This document shows, piece by piece, positions 58,001 to 64,000 of a stretch of 64,000 nucleotides of DNA. The notes under the pieces were generated by a model that worked only from the letters and a program-made list of their open reading frames with translations, did no database searches and had not been told where the DNA came from. The position numbers were made by a program, and so were the translations under genes. How positions within the stretch are numbered: position 1 is the stretch's first letter; each line of letters starts with the position of its first letter. The stretch covers positions 186,001 to 250,000 of the forward strand of contig NZ_JACIEU010000008.1 of assembly GCF_014197035.1 (NCBI RefSeq). Reading direction: 5' to 3'. The stretch is from Sphingobium scionense. Its GTDB lineage: Bacteria; Pseudomonadota; Alphaproteobacteria; Sphingomonadales; Sphingomonadaceae.

Positions 58001-58219
58001 GAGGTCTTTGCGGAAAAGGGACGCGGCTACCTTCACAAGCAGAGTGTCGCCCTGCGTGAGCAAAATATGGAGATGGTCATCCGGAGCGGACGGATTCCAT
58101 GCCCATCCAAAAATCTTGCCTTTTCTGATGTAATTTACGTCGCCCCGATAATTATGCATTGGCTCGACAGCCGAGGGAGAGGAAGTATCAACACCGTCTA
58201 TCGTATCCGCCTGCATCAT
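55097..58219 (-). CDS. Giant glycosyltransferase (GW domain, YDV repeats, GT2, GT4)
   Basis: A 1040-residue multidomain protein. Order: GW-type N-terminal beta domain (residues ~30-120: KIFGWAWNP ... LRAAGIGDGKHAFAIPIP); two copies of a YLDTYEDAARAGIDPSLHY-like motif (~175-245), also seen in the short ORFs near 63 kb; a helical repeat region (~255-400); GT2 (~430-650, VLVAAYEAADVLPTALRSL, LDDCSPSSGT, LHDADDW); and a GT-B-like C-terminus (IIEAMAVGVPVILPEIY). AGGAAC precedes the ATG; the upstream strand has TATACAT/TATAGA-like boxes. It probably builds a complex surface glycan. Confidence 0.85.
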   Translation of the reverse strand: MMQADTIDGVDTSSPSAVEPMHNYRGDVNYIRKGKIFGWAWNPSAPDDHLHILLTQGDTLLVKVAASLFRKDLRAAGIGDGKHAFAIPIPQKFRRGGLHRMEVRFENGALVKRGEVEIGAAPGLEVEMVEIEAEDTQLPQVAETKAKKRGTAKGVKSAPKELERQAKLIRASKNVHSKWYLDTYEDAARAGIDPSLHYLLYGAAMGRNPGKSFDTQFYLDQYPEVRASGLNPLLHYVEHGQKHGYKTKAPKDFALRDMKRTKDKLLSLGFTDKALDDLQKILANSPDEEVRTLAARELVLWHMRSKTSEGYATALHYAQQSHASTTSLDHRRRMVTAILLCQYFLGLREEASTTYEEAALVGELSPDAMLAWINFQETPEARITWINHVLQSFAIPPIGLLPDEGQPLYDRLTAAEPAQKITDGPKVTVLVAAYEAADVLPTALRSLQEQSWQNLEILVLDDCSPSSGTCDVTEKFAATDPRIRLIRMEQNGGAYVARNRGLDEATGTYVTLHDADDWSHPLKIETQVRFMEDNPDVMGCTTQQSRATEDLVFWRMNADGKLLNLNTSSFMFRREEVQAACGYWDDVRFGADTELIKRMTSAFGKNCVKRLFNGPFSFQRISDSSIVGSPYFGIEGFHFGVRFLYHEAYRHYHFDESRPNYHNNQKKLFATPNVMRKDRLRVGTERHFDVIIASDFRMAGGSTRSSIEEMLCHEKFGISHAHFHMFRYDFETERSVFSVLGDNFDSEHMNVLGYGENASCDLLILRYPPILQHRQRYLPKINAKHIKVIVNQPPMSDYSELGEVRYDLASCAENVRHYFGKDAQWHPIGPLVREALHTHHAHELPHITLSEQDWLNVIDIEGWSRGPRQRSPQDKLRIGRHSRDHEHKWPHRREDILAAYPASDDVEVHVLGGASAPATVIGDIPQNWTVHPFGSLHPREFLADIDVYIYFAHPDWVESFGRVIIEAMAVGVPVILPEIYRPLFQDSVLYATPATAMDLARTLHGDPAFYDAQVRKAQQYVQDNFSYETHVERLKRLQST

Positions 58220-58676
58220 AGTTCCTCGAAATCTCTATAATGTATAAATGACCAGTCACTATACTTGGTCGAACCAATTTGATCGGAAGCGCAGGCGTGG
58301 CTTGCGCGCGATCCGATAACGATGGCAGCCCGGTTCGATATTCTGCATGGGGATAGCCCCTGATTGTTCCCCAGCATAGTCACGACAAATGCCGTGCCCT
58401 GAAATTCATGTTGCAGTGCATGATTTTGTCAGAGATTGGGGGAACTGTCAAAATGATGTGGAGAGTAATGTCGATGTTCCTCCACGGTAAATGACCGTGG
58501 CGCGCATGTGGCGGCCGGGGTGTGGCGGTGACGATTTGGTGGCATCGTCGCTCTGGCGGTTGCTGAGGACGCTGCAAACAAGGTGCTGCTCTTCGACCTC
58601 ATGTGCAGTGGCGTGAACTCTCGCGGCCTTGCCGTGTTCGTCATGCCGGGTCATCGTCGCGACATAAGGAAGATGG
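58220..58676. other. 457-nt intergenic region
   Basis: No credible gene on either strand. A 7-bp hairpin CCACGGT/ACCGTGG (58482-58500) may terminate the leftward methyltransferase-like gene. The AT-rich part next to 58220 likely holds the promoter of the giant glycosyltransferase. Confidence 0.5.
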
Positions 58677-59303
58677 TCAGTTGTCAGGCAATCGATAGGC
58701 TTGCGCATTGACGCCATGGAGCGAGACCTGAAAAAACTGCTGGATGAGAAGGCCCATGTCCTGGGTTCGTACCTGGTCTGGCTGAACGTGAAATTCGGCC
58801 ATGCGATCATGAAAGGCGACCGGTTTGATTGCCTGTTCCACAAGATGATATTTGGGACGATTTACATAATCGTCGAAGAGAATGACCAGCGGGCGCCGAG
58901 TCCGCAGCATGGCCGTGGCAAGGCAGGCGGTGCGAAAGCGTCCATCGATCAGAATGACATCGGGATGTCGGAAAAAAGGACGTTCCCAGATGTCGTTGGG
59001 ATAGCGATGATAGTCGCGCCAAAGTGTGGTATCAATGGGACGCCCCCAGTCTCCCGTTGGGCCGATATCGACATGATGTATGATGGTACGCGAAGGCGGG
59101 TGTGCTTGCCCCAGTTTCTGCCGCAAGGCGCGGGCCCACTCAGCGTCGCTTTCGACACTCATGATAAATTTGCCCGGCATGGCCGCGGCAAGTTCCGTTG
59201 ACCCTCCGGAGCCATATTCAAGAATGATCTCGGCCTGCTCATAGGCTTGGATCAGTCGAGCCAGTGCGGCTTCTGGCATATGTGGTTGAGAAGAACTCGT
59301 CAT
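58677..59303 (-). CDS. Class I methyltransferase-like protein
   Basis: A 208-residue protein. The SAM-loop-like IILEYGSGGSTELAAAM and the acidic MSVESDAEW after strand 2, with DVILIDGRFRTACLA, match class I methyltransferases of polysaccharide loci. The start at 59303 (MTSSSQPHMPEAAL) is preferred over 59351. No acceptor is identifiable. It sits between the giant glycosyltransferase and the lyase-like gene, all leftward. Confidence 0.75.
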   Translation of the reverse strand: MTSSSQPHMPEAALARLIQAYEQAEIILEYGSGGSTELAAAMPGKFIMSVESDAEWARALRQKLGQAHPPSRTIIHHVDIGPTGDWGRPIDTTLWRDYHRYPNDIWERPFFRHPDVILIDGRFRTACLATAMLRTRRPLVILFDDYVNRPKYHLVEQAIKPVAFHDRMAEFHVQPDQVRTQDMGLLIQQFFQVSLHGVNAQAYRLPDN

Positions 59304-59472
59304 GTGCGATGGCCGTCGAAGATGGAACCCGTTTCTCGTTTTTTCGACCATAAGAGGTCGTTGCAGGGACGTGAAGATGATTTCCGCTCGCGACGGACAA
59401 AATGATTAAGCTTTACATTCGCTTGATCCCCGATCCGCAGGATGTGTCGGCAAGCCGTGTCAGGCAAGTGGT

Positions 59473-60480
59473 TCAGCAATTCGTGGCCTTGCGAAACGCT
59501 ATGACGCTACCGCCCAGTCGATCGATCTCAACATCCCGGCTGTTGGGGGGCAAGGTTTGCTTGTCGAGTAGGTCGAACCAACCTTGATGTTGATAGGGGA
59601 GCTGCTTGACCTTGGCCTGCTGGGTCAGGGATGTCTTGCCGGCCCGTAGATCACGTAGAAGCGCCAGAAAACGATCCATAGATTGCCTTCGGGAGGCGTT
59701 GAAGGGGCGGTTGTAGCAGCGGGCAATCCGGTCGAAGGCCATCAGTGGCTGCGCTGCGAAAAAATGATAGTTGGTGGCCCGCTCTCTTCGGGCCAATTCG
59801 GTGGGGGCAATCCCGCTCGGCTGGATGTTGCTCAGGAAATTGTTAACCCGGCTCAGTGACCAGTTCCAGAGGGGTGTGTCTTTCGTTATCGCGGCTACCG
59901 TACCTGTTCCCAAGGCAGCCCAGAGGGTCATGTTAGTCGCATCGGTTTTTCGAGCAAAGCGCTGCTCATCCTTTACGATAAGAGCGACCCGGTGCAGCCA
60001 AGTGCGGGTGTCGTTCGGCAATGGGGTGCCGCTATGTTCGAGTTTGAAGCTGATCACGGAAAGGCCGGCAAGCGCCCAAAGGCGTTCAAATCGCCCTTGG
60101 TCAGACGTCGCAGGGCCAAGTAGCGCGCCTTGAGCTGCCCATGCGGCCAGTGCGCTCTTGAGGCAGGACGCCGCAGTCTTGTCCCCGGTCAGGGCTTGAT
60201 CACTCAGCCTGGTTGCCTGATCACTAAAAAGGCGCAAGTTCTTGAGCGTTTCGTCATTCTGCTTCACTGCAGCGGTGTCGATGACCTGTTCGGGCCATCG
60301 GGCGGCGACATAGCGTGCATGGATGCCCTGAAGCGATGTTTGTGCAGGCGGGGTGACCGGGCAAGCCTGCCGGGCGAGCGCGTTTTGCGGCAGCAGCACT
60401 CCGCTCGCAATGGCGAGGGTCGCTTGTATGTAAACGCGCCTCGGCAGTTTGTTCAATATTGGAAGATAATCGACTTTCAT
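59473..60480 (-). CDS. PL5/alginate-lyase-like secreted protein, catalytic His absent
   Basis: A 335-residue protein that starts at 60480 with a signal-like stretch (RRVYIQATLAIASGVLLPQNALA). The body has alginate lyase family PL5 character: an (alpha/alpha) pattern with WAAQGALLG and WNWSLSRVNNFLSNIQ, and GIAPTELARRERATNYHFFA corresponding to the catalytic Arg/Tyr segment (Arg234, Tyr238). Where PL5 enzymes read Asn-His (NNHDYW-like), this reads Asn183-Met184 (TNMTLW), so the usual catalytic His is missing. It may bind or cleave the local glycan differently. The in-frame extension to 60705 is possible but would bury the signal. Confidence 0.7.
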   Translation of the reverse strand: MKVDYLPILNKLPRRVYIQATLAIASGVLLPQNALARQACPVTPPAQTSLQGIHARYVAARWPEQVIDTAAVKQNDETLKNLRLFSDQATRLSDQALTGDKTAASCLKSALAAWAAQGALLGPATSDQGRFERLWALAGLSVISFKLEHSGTPLPNDTRTWLHRVALIVKDEQRFARKTDATNMTLWAALGTGTVAAITKDTPLWNWSLSRVNNFLSNIQPSGIAPTELARRERATNYHFFAAQPLMAFDRIARCYNRPFNASRRQSMDRFLALLRDLRAGKTSLTQQAKVKQLPYQHQGWFDLLDKQTLPPNSRDVEIDRLGGSVIAFRKATNC

Positions 60481-61094
60481 ATTTGATTGCCCGATCTTGA
60501 GCGCCCGTGCGTCGAGCGTAATATCCTTGAAGCTCCATAACATCGTCCCACCAGGATCGTTCCCTGCTCGTTCCCGATCAATGCTGGCTTTCGACCCCAT
60601 CGATAATCCCATATTGGGATGGCCGCGCTCGGATCTGTGCTCGACAGGCGATTGGCAGGCCGACATGCTGGTTAATGACAGATTTTCTCTTAAAGGCGCG
60701 CTCATATAGGGTTATGGATATGTCCGAATAAGACTTCATGTCTTATATTGGAAATATTATCGGTCATCTTGCCGCACATGCATCGCAATATTCAAGAAAC
60801 ACGCCTGAAAAACAGATTTGCCATATTAAGCGAATGTAAAACTTTGGGCATGCGATCGTGCCTGGCAGGAAGCTGCGATGGTCGGATTGATCGGTGATGA
60901 TGGGATGGGTGGTTTGAGTGAATTTTGTACCGCAATTCCCTGGGGTTTGACTATCTTGCCTATTGACGGAAGGAGGGCGGAAGGTTCGCGCAAAAAATAT
61001 ATCTTTCGGTATAAATACCTAATCAGGCTTTGCAATTACTGGTGAAAATTGAATAAACTCCATTGGTGCAGGCTGACGCAACAGGGGTGATCTC
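60481..61094. promoter_or_regulatory. Divergent, AT-rich upstream region
   Basis: About 610 nt without a clear gene, between the leftward lyase-like gene and the rightward coiled-coil gene. It contains a 7-bp dyad ATAAGAC-N5-GTCTTAT (60728-60746), an exact 12-nt palindrome GGTATAAATACC (61008-61019) and a possible sigma70 pair TTGCAA (61030-61035) / AATAAA (61052-61057). All are candidates only. Confidence 0.4.
61083..61087 (+). promoter_or_regulatory. Shine-Dalgarno for a GTG start
   Basis: AGGGG lies 7 nt before GTG 61095 and supports that non-ATG start for coiled-coil protein 3. Confidence 0.55.
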
Positions 61095-62927
61095 GTGTCA
61101 AATGGTTCGGACAAGCTAGTCATCGCGAGCAAGGCGCCCCTCCTGGCGCGTGTCGATGCTTCCATTTATCGCCATGCGCCTGATGGAGCGCGGCTTTACG
61201 ATCGGGGTGCTGGTCTGAATGGTGACCAAGGACGATTTTTGGCGCTTGAGCAGGAAGTGGCTGACGTCCGCAATATGCTTTCGGTAAAGGAGGCGGAGAT
61301 TGCGCGCCTTCAGGTGCAGGTGCAGCAATATGAACGCAGTCTTGCGGACCGCGATGCACGTCTTGCCATTGCGCAGGACGTGCAGGCCGCATCGGACCGC
61401 AGGCTCGGGCAGCATGCTGAGCAGGTGCGCATGTTGACCGCAAGCCAGGAGATGCTGCTGCAGAATCGCCATGCCTTGGACGAAGCGAAGGATGGAGTTG
61501 AAAGGGAATTGCGCGGCGCGCGCCAGGAGTTGGAGAAGGCCGCTAACGACATCGCGTGGATTGGTGGAGAAAAAGACGGTCTGAGGCGTGATTTGGCAGC
61601 CCGGGAAGCTGGGCTTGATCAGCTGGAAGCGGAGCGACAGGCTCTGGCGGCAGCCAAGCGGGAGGCTGACGCCAATGTCGATGTGTTGACGGTCGAACTG
61701 ACCCATTTGCGCGATGAGGCTTCGAAATCGTGGGAGGTTGTTGATCGACTATACCATGTTGGGGATGTCCAAGGTGATTTGCCTGCGCGTGGGCAGGGCT
61801 TGGCGGACGCGATCCTGCAGGCGAAGCTTGTTTTGGAAGGGCGCTTGCGGGAGGCGCATGTCTCGGTCGCGGAGCGAGAAGCGCGGATAGCGCTGCTGAC
61901 CCAGGATATTGATGCGAAGGCGGAGCAGTTTGCGTCACAAAATGTGCGTCTGGTCGCCGCCAAGGCGAAGCAGGCGCTGTTGGGGCAGGAGCGGGACGTC
62001 CTGCAGGAGGAATTGGAGAATGTCCGTAAGGAACTGTCGGGCATTCGGGACCGTCTCAATGAGCGAGACGATGAGGTCCGTCATTTTGGGGAATTCGCAC
62101 AGTCGAAGGCAGACGAACTGGCCAAGCGCGAAGAGGAATTGACGGCAGCCCACCTGGAAGTGTCCCTGATGCGGCGGCAGATGAAAGAGGATAGCGACCG
62201 ATTGGAGGCGCGTCAGGTGCTTTTGGGTGGCCAGGTCACCAGGCAGAATGCCGAGTTGGGCCAGTTGCAACTGAACATCCTTCAAATGCAGCAGTTGATT
62301 GCGGATGGTGAGCGGGCGCTGCGGGATGCTGAGGCCGGCGAACAGGAGGCCCAGGCTGAGGTCGCAGCACGCAACGCTGAACTCACGGTGATCAAGGGGC
62401 AATTGGGGCAAACGCAGAGCGCCCTCGCTCAGCGGCAACTTGAAACCGAGGAAACGGCCGAGGCGCTTCGTCGGGTGTTGGCGGATCGGGATGAACTAAT
62501 CCAGCGTGAGCGGGATAATGAGTTCGCATTGAATGCGCATGTCGACAAGATTGCGCTCCTTGAGGAAACATTGGTCGGAGCGCGAGGCAATGTCGATCGC
62601 CTTCGGGCGAGCCGAGAGGAGCTCGCCGGCAGGATAGAAGGGGTGTATGACGAGTTTTCGCGGCTTGTCGAATTGCTCCTCGGCAGAGGTGTTCCTGCCT
62701 TCTTGCCACGATCGTTGCGTTTGCGGCGTCAGGCCATGTTGCTAGGGCAGATCGGGCTTTTTGATCGCGACTGGTATCTCAGCAGCAACATGGATGTGTT
62801 GGAAAGTGGGTTGGACCCGCAGACTCATTTCCTGGAATATGGATTGCGGGAGGGGCGTTCACCGAATCAGCAGATTGACGATCTGCGACGCAGTCGAATT
62901 GGTTGGGCCGTCGAGGGGGCGGTTTAA
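61095..62927 (+). CDS. Coiled-coil protein 3 with C-terminal YDV-type repeat
   Basis: A 610-residue protein. Residues ~45-530 are a long coiled coil (EQEVADVRNMLSVKEAEIARL and onward; heptads of Leu/Ala/Val with Glu/Gln/Arg). The C-terminal ~80 residues form a folded module (QIGLFDRDWYLSSNMDVLES ... LEYGLREGRSP). That module recurs in the next two ORFs and in the giant glycosyltransferase. No methyltransferase-like domain is seen at its N-terminus, unlike the two earlier coiled-coil proteins. The GTG start is backed by an SD. Confidence 0.8.
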   Translation: MSNGSDKLVIASKAPLLARVDASIYRHAPDGARLYDRGAGLNGDQGRFLALEQEVADVRNMLSVKEAEIARLQVQVQQYERSLADRDARLAIAQDVQAASDRRLGQHAEQVRMLTASQEMLLQNRHALDEAKDGVERELRGARQELEKAANDIAWIGGEKDGLRRDLAAREAGLDQLEAERQALAAAKREADANVDVLTVELTHLRDEASKSWEVVDRLYHVGDVQGDLPARGQGLADAILQAKLVLEGRLREAHVSVAEREARIALLTQDIDAKAEQFASQNVRLVAAKAKQALLGQERDVLQEELENVRKELSGIRDRLNERDDEVRHFGEFAQSKADELAKREEELTAAHLEVSLMRRQMKEDSDRLEARQVLLGGQVTRQNAELGQLQLNILQMQQLIADGERALRDAEAGEQEAQAEVAARNAELTVIKGQLGQTQSALAQRQLETEETAEALRRVLADRDELIQRERDNEFALNAHVDKIALLEETLVGARGNVDRLRASREELAGRIEGVYDEFSRLVELLLGRGVPAFLPRSLRLRRQAMLLGQIGLFDRDWYLSSNMDVLESGLDPQTHFLEYGLREGRSPNQQIDDLRRSRIGWAVEGAV

Positions 62928-62979
62928 TTGTACGAAATAAATATGCTCAGCCAGTAGAGCGAGTAATCTGGGGGTCGCA

Positions 62980-63255
62980 ATGTTGAATTTGGAAGAGGTT
63001 GCAAGAGAAGTAAACGATTCTGGAATATTTGATGAGGCTTGGTACACGAGCACATATCAGGATGTCGCAATTGTCGGGTTGCCGCCTCTTTATCATTTTG
63101 TTCAATTCGGATTGATGTTGAAGAGGGATCCCGGTCCTGATTTTGATACGCAATATTATCTTGAGAATAATGCTGATGTGGCCGCTGCGGGTGCCGACCC
63201 GGTAATTCATTATATTCGACATGGTAAAGCCGAAGGGCGTCGAGCAAGAATTTGA
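62980..63255 (+). CDS. Short YDV-module ORF (possible gene fragment)
   Basis: A 91-residue ORF consisting essentially of two copies of the repeat: FDEAWYTSTYQDVAIVGLPPLYHF, then FDTQYYLENNADVAAAGADP, ending in HYIRHGKAEGRRA. It is closely similar, well over half identical, to the first part of the next ORF. A GGGGG run precedes the ATG. It may be a free-standing adaptor or the left half of a duplicated gene whose remainder was lost. Local base composition is more AT-rich than the locus. Confidence 0.65.
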   Translation: MLNLEEVAREVNDSGIFDEAWYTSTYQDVAIVGLPPLYHFVQFGLMLKRDPGPDFDTQYYLENNADVAAAGADPVIHYIRHGKAEGRRARI

Positions 63256-63315
63256 TTTTTTTGGGGAACTTTTCTTCCGGCGGATCATTGCCTTGTCGAA
63301 TTTTCAGAGGGTGAA

Positions 63316-63888
63316 ATGTCGGGGGACCAGGAACGGCTTGCCGAGGAAATCGCGGAGTCGGGCCTGTTCGACGAAGCGTGGTATGTCAGCGTATATGGCG
63401 ACAGCGCTCTCGTCGGATTGTCTCCGCTTGAGCATTTTGTTCGTTTCGGATTGATGTTGAGGCGGGATCCTGGCCCTGCTTTCGACACGCGGTTTTATCT
63501 GGAAGAAAATGGCGATATCGGCGAGGCCGATATAGATCCTCTCCTTCATTATATTCGCTTTGGTCAAGCGGAGGGCCGTGCCGCAACCAGAAGTGCCCTT
63601 GCATATCTGGGAGATCCGCTTTCTTTCAGTGATAATGAGATGTCGGGACCATACCGCTATAAAGGGGGGCGTAGTGCGGATCCGGATAAGTTGACCATAC
63701 TCCTGTGCGCACATAGCTCTGGAACGGAATTGTTCGGAAGTGAGCGCAGTTTGATCGATGTTTTGTTAGCTCTTTCCGATCTTGATTTTAATATAGTTGT
63801 TACATTACCGAGTGACGAAAATAACGAGTATATCGAATATATCCTGTCCGTCGTCAGAACATTCGGCACAACTCGCGGCGTAGATTAG
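63316..63888 (+). pseudogene. YDV-module glycosyltransferase, truncated at the window end by an apparent IS
   Basis: A 190-residue ORF. Residues ~10-95 repeat the same YDV module (FDEAWYVSVYGDSALVGLSP ... HYIRFGQAEGR). Residues ~130-180 resemble the start of a GT-B glycosyltransferase (TILLCAHSSGTELFGSERSL). The ORF then ends abruptly at TTRGVD where the sequence changes character and matches a transposase end, so it is probably the N-terminal part of an interrupted glycosyltransferase. AGAGGGTGA precedes its ATG. Confidence 0.7.
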
Positions 63889-63918
63889 CGGAGTGCGGAC
63901 CTCGTCAGGGGGTTGATG

Positions 63919-63999
63919 TTAGGCGGCGAACTTGCGGTGCTGCAAGCGCCGATGTTCGATGGTCTGTCGCTTGATCCTTTCGCGCAGTTTGATGATTGC
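63919..63999 (-). mobile_element. Probable transposase C-terminus (IS, partial)
   Basis: On the minus strand the frame that runs in from the window edge is open for 26 codons and ends at a TAA (63919-63921). The basic tail includes IIKLRERIKRQTIEHRRLQ, which is transposase-like. Adjacent sequence (TAGCGGAGTGCGGACC) could be an IS end. The IS family is not identified because most of the element lies outside the window. Confidence 0.4.
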
Positions 64000-64000
64000 C

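Noticed and set aside
63241..63315. Frameshift joining the 91- and 190-residue ORFs
   Set aside because: The first ORF ends after a complete module at its natural end and the second has its own SD and ATG; they look like tandem copies rather than one broken gene.

Overview
The window reads as one chromosomal segment of a high-GC alphaproteobacterium of the family Sphingomonadaceae (Sphingobium, Sphingomonas or Novosphingobium type). The evidence is its composition, the alphaproteobacterial gene content (NDUFA12-like and DUF2155 proteins, fused ThiS-ThiG, AroQ-AccB-AccC cluster), the sphingomonad-style intergenic inverted repeats, and a large ABC-transporter-dependent capsule/exopolysaccharide locus. 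I saw no rRNA, tRNA, CRISPR array or prophage. This is a judgement from reading the sequence; no database search was possible.

Left part (1-29 kb), mostly housekeeping. murJ and trpS are followed by a DUF4136 lipoprotein, a dicarboxylate symporter-family protein, dapE, a cupin and Tat-exported LD-carboxypeptidase pair, and a membrane dipeptidase. A small island (9.5-13 kb) holds a frameshifted FkbH-like gene and a radical SAM gene with an unusual C-terminal domain. Next come aat, which converges on and overlaps a DUF2155 gene, NDUFA12-like, DUF192 and recX. These are followed by a fatty acyl-AMP ligase, a GGDEF/EAL protein, a ParA-type ATPase, aroQ-accB-accC-arsC, a thiS-thiG fusion, and a LysR gene divergent from a CoA-transferase operon. 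That operon (scoA, a HAD phosphatase lipoprotein, scoB, HIT) runs into the first capsule glycosyltransferase.

Middle (29-50 kb), the capsule locus. A KpsC-like and a KpsS-like protein (the lipid/Kdo-linker side of ABC-type capsules) precede manC. A leftward operon makes nucleotide sugars and the outer-membrane exporter (ugd, gmd, rmd, wza/kpsD-like). A rightward operon makes the inner-membrane exporter (kpsE, kpsM, kpsT) plus a glycosyltransferase. A second leftward operon carries two large glycosyltransferases and rmlA, rmlC and rmlD; rmlB is not in the window. Predicted precursors are GDP-mannose, a GDP-6-deoxyhexose (probably GDP-D-rhamnose), UDP-glucuronate and dTDP-L-rhamnose.

Right part (50-64 kb), accessory. 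Two consecutive ~570-610-residue proteins each pair a methyltransferase-like N-terminus with a very long coiled coil. A third coiled-coil protein carries a C-terminal repeat that also occurs in a neighbouring 1040-residue glycosyltransferase and in two short downstream ORFs. Around them lie an alpha/beta hydrolase, a small methyltransferase-like protein and a family-PL5-like lyase that lacks the usual catalytic His. The window ends in what looks like an insertion sequence that truncates a glycosyltransferase gene. My best candidate for an undescribed system is this set of methyltransferase-like/coiled-coil proteins acting as a chain-length or assembly scaffold for the capsule, by analogy with WbdD rulers.
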